From contig JAYEJJ010000041.1 in assembly GCA_034660495.1 (NCBI GenBank), forward strand, positions 1-25,058: a stretch of DNA of 25,058 nt, given 5' to 3'. The stretch's first letter is position 1. Every line of letters starts with the position of its first letter. Positions 14,289 to 23,292 of this stretch are shown here, in pieces. The notes beneath the pieces are model-generated. The model did not search any database, was not told the DNA's origin, and was given only the letters and a program-made list of their open reading frames with translations. The position numbers and the translations under genes are program-made. Source of the stretch: DATFJZ01 sp034660495 (GTDB lineage Bacteria > Desulfobacterota > Desulfobacteria > Desulfobacterales > Desulfobacteraceae).

Positions 14289-15653
14289 TCACTGAATTTT
14301 ATCCATTACTTCAGATGTCAAAGATTCAAAATCTTCAGCAGCCTGCTCCGCAGAAGACATGGGTTTAAGTTTACAAAAGTCAAAAATAGATTTAGGATCA
14401 GGAATGTCCCCCTCATCCCTCTTTGTGTAGCTCAGCGCATTGGCAAGAGGTAATCTCTCATAAATAATGCTATCCATCAGCGGCAGGTTGTAGCGCTCAG
14501 GTACCACATTTTTCTGTCTCGGAAAAGTGTGTTTAAGATATTGGGAGTTGGTTGAAATCTTTGAGGGTAAAACTCCCAGTATAACTAGAGGACCGCGGGA
14601 GATGGCTTCGCGATATTCGTTTATCTGCCTGACAAAATTTATGACATTTTTCAGCCCCTGGTTTGCAAACGGCTTCATATCCGAAGGAATAATAAGGTAA
14701 TCCGCAGCGATTAAAGGAATTTCCGCGTATAAATCCCGTGAGGGTGGCGTATCAATAATGACAATATCATAGGTGTCTCTCACCTGATTGAGCTTGACAA
14801 TCAACCTGGAACGGCTGACTGCGATTTTGTTCAGCTTTTCCTGATGTTCTATCAAATTTATATGCGAAGGAACAACGTCGAGCTCAGGGGTATTGAACGC
14901 GTCGGAACGGCGTACTATATCGGGAATGAAGTTGAAATCTCCGGATTCAAGCAGATGATACACATAATTGTCAATGATGTCATCATCCTCATCAAACTGG
15001 AACTTGATAAGTCCGGTGGCAAAAGTGGTATTGGCCTGGGCATCCATGTCAATCAGCAGCACTTTTTTGCCTTTCCTGCTTAAAGATGCGCCCAGATTAA
15101 CGGAGACGGTTGTTTTACCGACACCGCCTTTGTTGTGGTATATTGCAATAACCTTCATGTCTGATGTCTCCTGATTAACAGCTTCTCCGGCGGATTTCGT
15201 AATTGATACCTGGGTGCTGTCTATCAGCTTTTCCTTCCCTAAAACAGCTCGAATGTCATTTATCTTCTTCGTAATCTCCCCTACTGAACATTCTAATACA
15301 AACCGAAGTTCATCATCTATGTTCCTTTGATAAATTCTCAGTTTCTTCCCATTCGTCAACACCCCGTAGCGGGCATTCAGTTTAGTCAGATATCGTTTTA
15401 GTTTTCGGCTTTGTCTGGCCAGTTTTTCTTTCGGATGTCTGGCTTCTATGATTATGCAGGGCGGTCTTATCCTGTTCGACACAAAAGGGAGGACAGGTAC
15501 CACCAATGTCAGAAAATCAAGGTGTAAGTTGGCAATTTTAACTTCCTGATGCCAGTTTTCAGGCGAATAACCCAATTGTGGCAACAGATAGCTGACTATC
15601 AGTTTAGAGATGACTTCTCTTTCGTTACGGCAAGATTCCGGTTTAAATACCAA
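14289..15653 (-). CDS. ParA-family ATPase fused to an N-terminal HsdR-like nuclease domain
   Basis: The protein has 454 residues and two domains. Residues ~1-140 resemble the N-terminal domain of type I restriction HsdR subunits: a helix with ISKLIVSYLLPQLGY, the strand HLDF with Asp46, CIIIEARHPKEKL with Glu70 and Arg72 in the place of the catalytic Lys, then ARYGVLTNGKKLRIYQ. This nuclease fold may be inactive because K is replaced by R, although Lys75 and Lys77 are close. Residues ~166-450 are a ParA/MinD ATPase: deviant Walker A NKGGVGKTT at 174-182, DMDAQ at 202-206, and IIDTPPSRD. The start is the TTG at 15653 with AAAAGGA upstream; no ATG lies nearby. It forms an operon with the ParB-like gene. 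The fusion is not one I know from described systems. Confidence 0.85.
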   Translation of the reverse strand: MVFKPESCRNEREVISKLIVSYLLPQLGYSPENWHQEVKIANLHLDFLTLVVPVLPFVSNRIRPPCIIIEARHPKEKLARQSRKLKRYLTKLNARYGVLTNGKKLRIYQRNIDDELRFVLECSVGEITKKINDIRAVLGKEKLIDSTQVSITKSAGEAVNQETSDMKVIAIYHNKGGVGKTTVSVNLGASLSRKGKKVLLIDMDAQANTTFATGLIKFQFDEDDDIIDNYVYHLLESGDFNFIPDIVRRSDAFNTPELDVVPSHINLIEHQEKLNKIAVSRSRLIVKLNQVRDTYDIVIIDTPPSRDLYAEIPLIAADYLIIPSDMKPFANQGLKNVINFVRQINEYREAISRGPLVILGVLPSKISTNSQYLKHTFPRQKNVVPERYNLPLMDSIIYERLPLANALSYTKRDEGDIPDPKSIFDFCKLKPMSSAEQAAEDFESLTSEVMDKIQ

Positions 15654-15796
15654 AATATATTTCCTTTTAAATGTTAAAATCCGTTAAACAGCTAACACTG
15701 CTAATTGGTTTCTGACCTAAATATAGTGCATATCCTTCTATCATATGGTCTTGTGATTTCAGTGATTTTGTTTGAGGACAGAAGGACTATGAATCA

Positions 15797-15823
15797 CATA
15801 TAATAAGTAATTTTTTTTGTCAA
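15797..15823 (-). promoter_or_regulatory. Candidate promoter of the ParA/ParB-like operon
   Basis: On the minus strand, TTGACA lies at 15823-15818 and TATATG at 15802-15797, with a 15-base spacer that is slightly short. It points at the ParA-fusion start about 145 bases away. The 15654-15897 stretch is strongly AT-rich and shows no other feature. Confidence 0.35.
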
Positions 15824-15897
15824 TATTTAATGTAAATTCAAATCGTTAAAAAATCTTTAAGCAATCATCTGAAATCATAATGGTTTATAATACCCTT

Positions 15898-17982
15898 TCA
15901 GCCCAGTTTCACATTTGGAAAAAATTTAAGTTCAGTATGGGGCAGAAACTGTGCTTTTGTAAATTCCTCCATAAAATCCATATTGCTTGAAAAATCGATA
16001 TAGGTCATGGCATTGGATATGGCAACGGCCTGACGGCGGCAGTCCTTTGACAGAAGGGCCATATAGGCGCCGGCAATGGAGCTGTTCCCCATATAATTGA
16101 ATTTTTCTCTGTCAATATCCGGCAGCAGTCCAATGGTCACTGCCTTTTCTATATTCAGATACTGACCAAATCCACCTGTGATAATCATTTTGTCAATGGC
16201 TGAAAAATCCATTCCCACCTGGTCCACAAGAACGGTAAACCCTGCATATACAGCAGCCTTGCTTAGAACCAGACTCCTTATGTCAGACTGGGTAAAAACA
16301 ATATCCTCTTCTGAATCAATGGTTTCCGCCTTAACGATAACCAGGGCGGGTTCCTCGTTGAGCAGGGTCATTCTGGGATGTTCAGGCCCGATTCTGAACT
16401 TGCCGTCCTGGCCGATCACCCCTTTGATAAGCATTTCAGACAAAAGATCAATCATGCCGGACCCGCATATCCCCCTTGCCGGCTTGTCTTCTACCGTGGA
16501 ATATTCCGGTTCAAAAGTATCCGGATCCAGAACGATCTGTTCAATGGCGCCATCTTCCGCCCGCATTCCCCATCTGATTCCCCCGCCTTCAAACGCAGGG
16601 CCCGCAGAACAGGCAGCAGTAATCAAAAAATCCTTATTGCCAAGGACAATCTCTCCATTGGTGCCGATATCAATAAAAAGAGTGATATTGTCAAGTTTAT
16701 GAATCCCTGTATACAATACCCCGGATACAATATCACCGCCCACGTAACTGGCCGGTCCAGGCATGACAAACACCCCGGCATAGGGAGCTGCTTTTAAACC
16801 GATTTCACTGGCCTTGATAATGGGAAACTCAGAAACCGTAGGGACATAGGGTTCCCGCCTGATATACTTTGCCTCTATGCCCAGCACCAGGTGGGTCATG
16901 GTGGTATTCCCGGATATCACTATATTTTCAATCTGCTTTACATCTGCTTCAATGGAGGACGTGGCTTGTTTTATCAGATTGTTGATGGTTGAAACCGCCA
17001 TTTTCTGGAGTTTTTTCACCCCGTCCTTTTCCGAGCAGACAATGCGGTTAATCACATCATCCCCGCAGGCGGCCTGACTGTTGTGGCCGGAGGCCGCAGC
17101 CAGAACAGCGCCGTCCTCCATATCCACGATATACACTACAATGGATGTTGTTCCCAGATCCACTGCCAGGCCAAGGGATTTTTTCGTATCATGGTCAGGG
17201 ATTACATCAACAATCTCAGATGAACATTTTTTAACAAGAATAGATGCCACCACCTTGAAATTCTCATCCCGGACAGAGGCTGTCAGCTGACGCATCAGCC
17301 TGATGTTTGTGCTCATTTTGGATATATCATACCCATGTTCCTTAAGCTTGCGGGTCAACCGGTCAAGGTCGGAGACAGAGTCATCCATGGTGGGAAGGTC
17401 CAGCTGCAGAGCAACCTTCTCCACAAGGGGGTCTATGGTTTCCACCAGACCTGACATTTTTCTGGTGGCTTCCTCTCCCATTCCAGCAGCCTTGAGCTTT
17501 TTCTCAATGGTTTCTTCAGGTATCCGTACAACCACGTCCTCAAGAATTTTTGACTGACAGGCCAGGACATACCCTTTTTCCTGCTCTTTTTCGCTTAACA
17601 CCGATGTTTTTTCAAAATCAACCCGGCCCGATTCTATAATCAGCTTGCATTTTCCACAGGACCCCCTGCCGTTGCAGGACGCATTGATGTACACATCTGC
17701 TTTCTGAGACGCCTCAAGAAGGGTTGTTCCCTGTTTTACCTCAATTTTCTTATCATAGGGCTGAAACACAATGGTGCATGTATCACTGATTTTTTTCTCT
17801 TCAGAATCCGGTTTTTTCTGATCAAACCCCTTTTTGGTCAGAAAATGAATGGGACAAGAAGATTTGAATTTACAGTATATATCAGGATCAGGGCAGTTCA
17901 GGCATTCTTCACACAAAAAAATATTATGTTTCATGCAGTGATAACTGGTTTCCCTGTCAGGATGATTAACACATTTACCCAT
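15898..17982 (-). CDS. Corrinoid-protein reductive activator (RACo-like, DUF4445) with Cys/His-rich N-terminus
   Basis: The protein has 694 residues. Residues 4-46 form a Cys/His-rich B-box-like zinc module (Cys4, His7, Cys16, His19, Cys24, Cys27, Cys37, Cys43). Residues ~70-150 are a plant-type [2Fe-2S] ferredoxin with Cys103, Cys109, Cys112 and Cys142. The remainder is the ASKHA ATPase-like domain, opening with LGLAVDLGTTSIVVY, with phosphate loops at FIDIGTNGEIVL and GGFGQYLNIEKA. RACo-family proteins use ATP to drive electron transfer that reduces Co(II) to Co(I) in corrinoid methyl carriers. GGAGGTG precedes the ATG. No methyltransferase or corrinoid protein gene lies in the window, so the partner is elsewhere. 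The zinc module is an extension beyond the classic RACo layout. Confidence 0.93.
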   Translation of the reverse strand: MGKCVNHPDRETSYHCMKHNIFLCEECLNCPDPDIYCKFKSSCPIHFLTKKGFDQKKPDSEEKKISDTCTIVFQPYDKKIEVKQGTTLLEASQKADVYINASCNGRGSCGKCKLIIESGRVDFEKTSVLSEKEQEKGYVLACQSKILEDVVVRIPEETIEKKLKAAGMGEEATRKMSGLVETIDPLVEKVALQLDLPTMDDSVSDLDRLTRKLKEHGYDISKMSTNIRLMRQLTASVRDENFKVVASILVKKCSSEIVDVIPDHDTKKSLGLAVDLGTTSIVVYIVDMEDGAVLAAASGHNSQAACGDDVINRIVCSEKDGVKKLQKMAVSTINNLIKQATSSIEADVKQIENIVISGNTTMTHLVLGIEAKYIRREPYVPTVSEFPIIKASEIGLKAAPYAGVFVMPGPASYVGGDIVSGVLYTGIHKLDNITLFIDIGTNGEIVLGNKDFLITAACSAGPAFEGGGIRWGMRAEDGAIEQIVLDPDTFEPEYSTVEDKPARGICGSGMIDLLSEMLIKGVIGQDGKFRIGPEHPRMTLLNEEPALVIVKAETIDSEEDIVFTQSDIRSLVLSKAAVYAGFTVLVDQVGMDFSAIDKMIITGGFGQYLNIEKAVTIGLLPDIDREKFNYMGNSSIAGAYMALLSKDCRRQAVAISNAMTYIDFSSNMDFMEEFTKAQFLPHTELKFFPNVKLG

Positions 17983-18083
17983 TTTACACCTCCAAATTTT
18001 TTAATATGAAACGCCTTCAGTTCTCAGTTTCAGATTCCTGTCAGCAATTAGAAATTTTTCACTGCTGATTACTGATGGCATGT

Positions 18084-21000
18084 CTATGCAATTGTTCTTG
18101 CCCGGGAGCTTACCCGATCATCATTGCTGAAAAAATTCTCAATCAAACTCCGGGAAGACCCCCCTTTTTTAATCTGTTCCAGTATGCGCTGGATTCTTCC
18201 TGCATGGATTTTAGCAATCTCATAGGAAATCTGTGGATATTCCAGCAGCATTTCTTCAAATTCGTTTTTATGAATTTCCAGAAAACGGGAAAACCGGGTC
18301 ACCCTGCAGGTAAAAAAACGTCTGTCTCCCACAAGAAGAGCACTTAACCCGCAGCTGTCGCCGGCCGTGAACCTTCCCACATCAACATTGTTGCGAGATA
18401 CCTGAAGTTCTCCTTCCACGCAGATGTACATGGTATCCGCAAATGCTTTTTCTGAAAACAGGATTTCACCGGGAGAACGGACAATTTCTCTGGTAATATC
18501 ACTAATGGCGGCAAGTTCACCAACGGCCAGATTTTTGAAAATATCCACCTTCTGGATGCAGATAATCTTTTCCTGGAAACTGAGGTGGTCTTTTATGAAC
18601 AGCTCGCTGCCACCGTCTTCTTTTTCATCCTTACCCTCCCTGTCCTGCCGGGCATCAGAAGAATCAATATCAGGGGCTGTTTTTTCTGATTTTCCGGAAA
18701 TTGTGGACCATGGCAGGGAAAGCAATATATCCCGGGTAAGCCTTACAACCAGCCAGTCGTCGCTCTGCATCAGGTAATCCAGGGCCTTTTCCTCATTATA
18801 TACAAATGAGGGAAAATCGATTTGCTTTACAACGGCACTTAACACATCCTTTTCGGGCCGTCCATCCAGAAAAGGCACAAGGAATCTGACAAGGCGGGGA
18901 TGGATGATCGCCTCCATGGCCTCAAGGGCATTGGATCTTTTTCGGTGATCACTTGAAAAAAGTGTTCTTAAAAAAAGGCGGACCCGCCCGGAATCATCAT
19001 AAATGGATGCCACCCGCAGACCAGCCTGAATATGGCCCGTCCTGATTTCACTTAAATGGCGTATCAGCAGATCCGTAGAAAGTCCTCTGGGAAATGTTTT
19101 CAGAGTTTCTGTAATGGCAATGCATATCCCGGCCTGCCGGATCTCATTGTTAAAAAAGGCAAACTGATCCACCTCCTTGATGTCAAGGGCCTTTAAAATT
19201 TCAAAAATCCCTTCTCTCATTCTCCTGCCTGCAGGATGAAGAAATTCAAACAGGAGTTTTCCATTACAAAAGGGACATGCTTTTATCTTTTCAATGGCCA
19301 GACGTCTTATATCATCTGTGTGATCTCCTAAAAGGGCGATGACCCGGCGGCGCAGATCCTGGTCTTCCCCAGGGGTTACGGCTTCAAGGGCGGCCTGGCG
19401 TACCGCTGCCCTGGGATGATTGAAAAACGGGGCTGCGCGATAGCTTATATCCATGCTGTCAATGGTGTTAAGGGACCGGATCACTGAGGGCAGAATGGTA
19501 TCATCTGTTTTATATGAAAGCAGCTGGTTCAGCCTGGAAATATAAACAGAACTTCCAAGTTTTTCCGCGGCAATCACTGCGGCATGGACATGGGAGGCCC
19601 TATCCGAGTTGATCCATTCCCCGATGAGGCCGGGATTTTTTTCCAGGGAATGTATCAAGGTGCAGGCAGCTGAATAGGCCTGAACTTCCGGAAATACACA
19701 GGAATCAGCCGTCCGGAGCTGGCACTGCACCTCAAGGGCACCGTAAAAATCAAGGCATGCCCTTGTTTTCTGGAACCTTACCGCCCGGATCATGGCAAGG
19801 GTCAGCCGCTTATCCTCCACATTGATCCAGTCCTTGAGCACCTTGAATATACGGTCTCCAGGCGCATCAGAAATCAGGGACAGCAGAAGAATAACCGTTT
19901 CCTTATCCTGATTCTTTAAAATATCAAGAATATAATCGTCCAGATTCCTTTGCCCAAGGTATTTAAGCAGCCGGGCGTGAAAATAGGCATCCTCTCCCCT
20001 GGCTGATTGAATCACCTCCATGAGTTTTTTTCGGATCGGCTTTTTGTAAAATATTTTTCTGACCACATGGGCTTCAATGGATTTCAGATCCAGGGTGTCA
20101 GACGACAGCAGCTGAATAATCAGGGAAGAATATTTCCATTTGAGAAAAATCACAGTGGCAATCCAGCACAGGACAAAGGGAAGGGCAATATATGAAAGAC
20201 AGGAGGCCGGGATCACAGCCGTGGTCATAAAAACAAGCAGCGCTCCAGTGATCAGCCCGGCTCTTGCCACAACCCCCCTGAGAAAGGGGCGGATCTTTTC
20301 TCTGTATTCATCGGGGAAAATGCCGATAAGCATATTATTCACCGGCTGATTAAAGGTGATTCGAATCACATTGGTGGAAAAACGGGCATACATGGCTGAA
20401 ACAAGATCAAACCGGAACAGGAAGCCAAGAAAAACCAGAAGATAATTCAGGGGATGGAACAGCAGGGCCGTATGTATACCCCATTTGCCGTAAAACCGGC
20501 CGGAAAAGAAAAGCAGTATCAGGGACACCCCGTTCATCACCCCCCTGAACGATCCAAAAAAAAAGATCATGCTGTCTTCTCCGGTAAAACGTTGATCCAC
20601 CACCACATTAAACTGGTAATTCATGATGGGAAGTACGATATTGGCAAAAAAAGTCAGAAATATCATGACAATAATCAAAGAAGATTTTTTCATTAAAGGC
20701 CTAAAGCTTCTGACCCGGCTGACCAGTCCTTTTTTATCTTTGTCTGAACTTCGGGGTACCGAAGAAACCACCTGGAGGGGAAACCGCACTCCCATATACC
20801 GGGTGACAAAAAGGGCAACAATGAGAACAGCCCCGTATACCAGCATGAGATGATCAATGGAAGCGGTGCTGGAAAAAAGTATGGTTAAAAGATTTCCGCC
20901 GATATCACCGAAAACACCGCCGGCAGCAAGCATGGGAAATAATCGCTTTGACTGATGAAAATTGAACAGGTCGTTGCCGAGATTCCAGAAAAACACACTG

Positions 21001-21437
21001 AGAACGATCTCAAACTGTACCCTCATGATCATAAGCAGGGGATATAGCATGGTGATTTCAAAAAAAAGCATCCCCCACATACCTGCGGAAATAACGGCGC
21101 AGCTTCCCAGAATCAGTAAAAGCCGGCCGCAGGCAGATATATCACGTTTCATGGTGGCCAGTTTTCCCAGAAGAAAAATGGTGATGATTGGATTAATGAT
21201 ATACAGAAGGGGAAGATAGGAAACACCAAACCGTTTGAGAAAAACGGTTTCAGCAAAATTGTTGAATACAAGACCGGCACACCGTATGAGAAAAATCAAA
21301 AGAAAAGCACCGAAAAATAATTCCATTTCCTCCTTTTGAATATGAAACCATTTTCCGATCCAATGCGCCATTATTGAAATCAAAGCCTTTATGGTATAAT
21401 AAACCAGATTATCTTTTATCTGGAAGCCATCAGCCAT
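18084..21437 (-). CDS. ATP/ADP-translocase-like membrane protein fused to repeat and cyclic-nucleotide-binding domains
   Basis: The ORF encodes 1117 residues. Residues ~35-440 contain about 10-12 membrane helices in the arrangement of the ATP:ADP antiporter (Tlc)/MFS superfamily, including LFPMLAAGGVFGDIGGNLLT and FNQPVNNMLIGIFPDEYREK, which are typical for the group. Residues ~470-930 are helical HEAT-like repeats, for example HPRAAVRQAALEAVTPGEDQ. Residues ~950-1085 are a cyclic-nucleotide-binding domain with PGEILFSEKAFADTMYICVE and a GLSALL segment. Such fusions occur in free-living bacteria, where the transported substrate is unknown. The annotated start lies inside a repeat element without an RBS; Met23 (ATG at 21371, MAHWIGKWFH) or the ATG after AAAGGAGGAA (21326) are alternatives. 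The CNB part suggests control by cAMP or a related ligand, which is inference. Confidence 0.85.
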   Translation of the reverse strand: MADGFQIKDNLVYYTIKALISIMAHWIGKWFHIQKEEMELFFGAFLLIFLIRCAGLVFNNFAETVFLKRFGVSYLPLLYIINPIITIFLLGKLATMKRDISACGRLLLILGSCAVISAGMWGMLFFEITMLYPLLMIMRVQFEIVLSVFFWNLGNDLFNFHQSKRLFPMLAAGGVFGDIGGNLLTILFSSTASIDHLMLVYGAVLIVALFVTRYMGVRFPLQVVSSVPRSSDKDKKGLVSRVRSFRPLMKKSSLIIVMIFLTFFANIVLPIMNYQFNVVVDQRFTGEDSMIFFFGSFRGVMNGVSLILLFFSGRFYGKWGIHTALLFHPLNYLLVFLGFLFRFDLVSAMYARFSTNVIRITFNQPVNNMLIGIFPDEYREKIRPFLRGVVARAGLITGALLVFMTTAVIPASCLSYIALPFVLCWIATVIFLKWKYSSLIIQLLSSDTLDLKSIEAHVVRKIFYKKPIRKKLMEVIQSARGEDAYFHARLLKYLGQRNLDDYILDILKNQDKETVILLLSLISDAPGDRIFKVLKDWINVEDKRLTLAMIRAVRFQKTRACLDFYGALEVQCQLRTADSCVFPEVQAYSAACTLIHSLEKNPGLIGEWINSDRASHVHAAVIAAEKLGSSVYISRLNQLLSYKTDDTILPSVIRSLNTIDSMDISYRAAPFFNHPRAAVRQAALEAVTPGEDQDLRRRVIALLGDHTDDIRRLAIEKIKACPFCNGKLLFEFLHPAGRRMREGIFEILKALDIKEVDQFAFFNNEIRQAGICIAITETLKTFPRGLSTDLLIRHLSEIRTGHIQAGLRVASIYDDSGRVRLFLRTLFSSDHRKRSNALEAMEAIIHPRLVRFLVPFLDGRPEKDVLSAVVKQIDFPSFVYNEEKALDYLMQSDDWLVVRLTRDILLSLPWSTISGKSEKTAPDIDSSDARQDREGKDEKEDGGSELFIKDHLSFQEKIICIQKVDIFKNLAVGELAAISDITREIVRSPGEILFSEKAFADTMYICVEGELQVSRNNVDVGRFTAGDSCGLSALLVGDRRFFTCRVTRFSRFLEIHKNEFEEMLLEYPQISYEIAKIHAGRIQRILEQIKKGGSSRSLIENFFSNDDRVSSRARTIA

Positions 21438-21468
21438 CAGCCATCAGTACTCAGCTAACAGCTTTCAT
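21423..21468 (-). repeat. Heptamer-type repeat element, copy 2
   Basis: Read on the minus strand it begins ATGAAAGC, then TGTTAGCTGAGTACTGA and three TGGCTGA-like heptamers, ending TGGCTTC. It matches copy 1 at 11437-11513. It supplies the last codons and the stop of the selenoprotein gene and the most upstream ATG of the transporter ORF. Confidence 0.75.
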
Positions 21469-21679
21469 GTTTTGTTGTGCCTGTCAAGGCATGGCCGTTA
21501 TAGAATCCCCTATTCCAGATTTTTTTGTTTATGATTGTTTCTGTTTTAATACTCTTTTTCTTGTCTGTCACCTGACAGGCATCCCGCATTCATGTGGATA
21601 TACCCATTTTAGGCAGGATATATACCTGCATCAATACATATATTCCTATAAAAATGCAGATAAGAATCAGTTCTTTCAT
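21455..21679 (-). CDS. Putative small membrane selenoprotein (in-frame UGA at codon 30)
   Basis: An ATG at 21679 follows AAGGAGG with ideal spacing. The frame encodes one membrane helix (MKELILICIFIGIYVLMQVY), the conserved-looking turn ILPKMGIST, then TGA at 21592-21590, then MRDACQ and a basic tail to a TAG at 21457-21455. With UGA read as selenocysteine (Sec), the product has 74 residues and carries a U-x4-C redox pair (Sec30, Cys35). I recall small deltaproteobacterial proteins with 'LP+.G.PTC...C' in this position, which would put Cys where UGA stands; this is recollection. A hairpin with a GGU loop lies at the proper distance after UGA. If UGA were a stop, the product would be a 29-residue peptide. 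Selenoprotein-rich genomes are typical of Desulfobacterales. It lies between trmO and the transporter gene. Confidence 0.75.
21565..21578 (-). promoter_or_regulatory. Bacterial SECIS-like hairpin
   Basis: After the UGA, CTGTC pairs with GACAG in five base pairs and closes an AGGU loop. The loop guanines are the 18th and 19th bases after UGA, compared with 19th and 20th in E. coli fdhF. The GGU loop is the element recognised by SelB in that model. The stem is short but complete. Confidence 0.7.
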
Positions 21680-21805
21680 AGCAGATCTCCTCCTTGTAAA
21701 TCAGAAAATAAAACAAAAATGAATAAAGAAAAAACTTAAGCAAAAGACATACCATGTTATCACCTGTGAGGGACAAGCCACAAAACCCTGATCCACCAGT
21801 GACAA

Positions 21806-22225
21806 TTAGTCTTCTTTACAGCTGGGGCAGGAATCCGCTCCCCGCACATTTGGCTTTATATCAATAATGGGCGTATTATCAAACATATCAATGCCTTTCA
21901 CATGGATCACCACATCATCAACAGACAACACCTTGACAATTGAAAGTCCAATGGGATTGGGACGGCGCGGGGAACAAATACTGAATACGCCCAGTTTATG
22001 ATTTTTTGTGGGCGGCTGCTGGGTCAGAAGTGTTTCACTGAATGGCTTACTTTTGTGAAAATGAAACAGCACCACAATTTCATCCCCGGCTGTGATATCC
22101 TTTATAGCGGTTCTGTATTTTTCATCAATGTGCAGACGTCCCTCAACATCAGAAATTGACCAGTGGCGCGGGATACTGTCTGCCTCTGTGTGAACATGGC
22201 CAATGGGTGTCAACTCTATTTTCAA
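21806..22225 (-). CDS. trmO: TrmO (TsaA/YaeB) tRNA (N6-threonylcarbamoyl-A37) methyltransferase
   Basis: The protein has 139 residues, the length of the core TrmO beta-barrel domain without the C-terminal extension seen in E. coli. It starts IELTPIGHVHTEADSIPRHW and contains the signature FSICSPRRPNPIGLSIVKVL, with GIDMFDNTPIIDIKP after it. TrmO uses S-adenosylmethionine to methylate t6A37 in certain tRNAs to m6t6A. The start is a TTG at 22225 supported by AAAGGAG six bases upstream. The C-terminus ends in GADSCPSCKED with two cysteines, a feature not required for catalysis. It is a single gene between the hyp remnants and the selenoprotein gene; a 120-bp gap separates it from hypE with no clear structure. 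Confidence 0.93.
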   Translation of the reverse strand: MKIELTPIGHVHTEADSIPRHWSISDVEGRLHIDEKYRTAIKDITAGDEIVVLFHFHKSKPFSETLLTQQPPTKNHKLGVFSICSPRRPNPIGLSIVKVLSVDDVVIHVKGIDMFDNTPIIDIKPNVRGADSCPSCKED

Positions 22226-22347
22226 AGCTGTCTCCTTTTATTTTGTCATGGTACCGGGTATATCTAGTGATTGAACCACTCTGTTTATTTTCTGGATGCC
22301 CGGCATTCTCTGTTCCCTGTTTCCCTCAGCATATCCTGGGAAGCTGT

Positions 22348-23053
22348 TCACCAGGTGAGCATATCCACAATTTTCTCTCCTCCAATACGGGTATTCATAC
22401 GCACCCTGCCGGGATGTTCTGCAATTGCTTCACCAATAACAGCCGCAACTTTACCATAAGTATCCTGCTTTATTATTTCAAGGACATGATCTGCATCTTT
22501 TTCAGATACAAAGACAATCAGCTTTCCTTCATTGGCAAGATAAAGTGGGGCAAAACCAAGGAGTTCGCATATGCCCTGTACTGAATTTCTCACCGGCAGG
22601 GCATCTTCATTGATTCTTATCCCAATGCTGGACTGTTCGGCAATTTTATTTAAAGTGGTGCCCACCCCGCCCCGGGTGGGATCCCAAAGCACATGAACGG
22701 CTTTGCCTGAATTTAATATTGATTTCACCATGGTATTGAGGGGGGCACTGTCTGTTTTAATGTCAGATTCAAATGCAAGTCCCTCCCTGGCACTTAAAAT
22801 TGTAATGCCGTGATCCGTCATGGTGCCGCTTATGATAATTTTGTCTCCGGGCGCTGCCATATGACCTGACACATTGATACCGGGAAAAACCTGGCCAATA
22901 CCGGAAGTGTTGATGAATATTTTATCTGCCTTTCCCTTTGGCACAACCTTGGTGTCCCCTGTTACAATTTTCACGCCGGCTTTGTCCGCGGCCCTTTTCA
23001 TGGGAAATCCTGCCTCCGCTGCCATGGTCCAGTACAATTTTATCCTCAGCCAT
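22348..23053 (-). pseudogene. hypE: hypE with internal deletion and frameshift
   Basis: HypE dehydrates the thiocarboxamide on the hydrogenase-maturation HypF/HypE pair to give the Fe-CN ligand. The true start is probably the ATG at 23053, which gives MAEDKIVLDHGSGGRISHE, the normal HypE N-terminus with the DHGSGG motif. The sequence then jumps into another frame at about 23001, MKRAADKAGVKIVTGDTKVV, which is normally about residue 125. Roughly 100 codons, including the ATP-binding Asp residues, are therefore deleted. The C-terminal AIR-synthase-like domain is intact to DMLTW, but without the C-terminal catalytic Cys seen in functional HypE (usual PRIC tail). A longer open frame to 23133 exists, but its first 40 residues are unrelated. 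Confidence 0.85.
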
Positions 23054-23217
23054 ATCCGCCCTGTTACCTCAGTTATCAGTTTTCCCCGGCGCTGTCCGTC
23101 CAACAGAACACCCCGAATCACATGATCAGACAATCAGATCCGATTATAACAATATGTTACATATTATCAAGTTCTTTTGCCTTTTCTGCATTTATACCTT
23201 TTAAAATTAAAAAAAAG

Positions 23218-23292
23218 TCCTCCGTCGGTCTCGTTCCTGACAGGCAACCGTTGGGGGCGGTGCTATTCAAAAAACTTGATGGTCGAGTATAT
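23218..23292 (+). repeat. Dispersed palindromic element, half copy C
   Basis: CGTCGGTCTCGTTCCTGACA followed by GGCAACCG, GGGGGCGGTGCTATTC and AAAAAACTTGATGGTCGAGT matches, in reverse, the left half of copy B (12282-12356) over about 75 bases. It lies in the gap between hypE and hypD remnants (23134-23622), where the hypD C-terminus should be. An ATATAGT/ACTATAT inverted pair follows. Confidence 0.7.

Noticed and set aside
16178..16797. Plus-strand ORFs of 139-174 codons opposite the corrinoid activator
   Set aside because: They lie within a gene with clear motifs and show no family features; they are antisense shadows.
22348..23133. Intact 261-residue HypE
   Set aside because: The first ~40 residues are not HypE; the true N-terminus (DHGSGG) is in another frame from 23053, proving a deletion.
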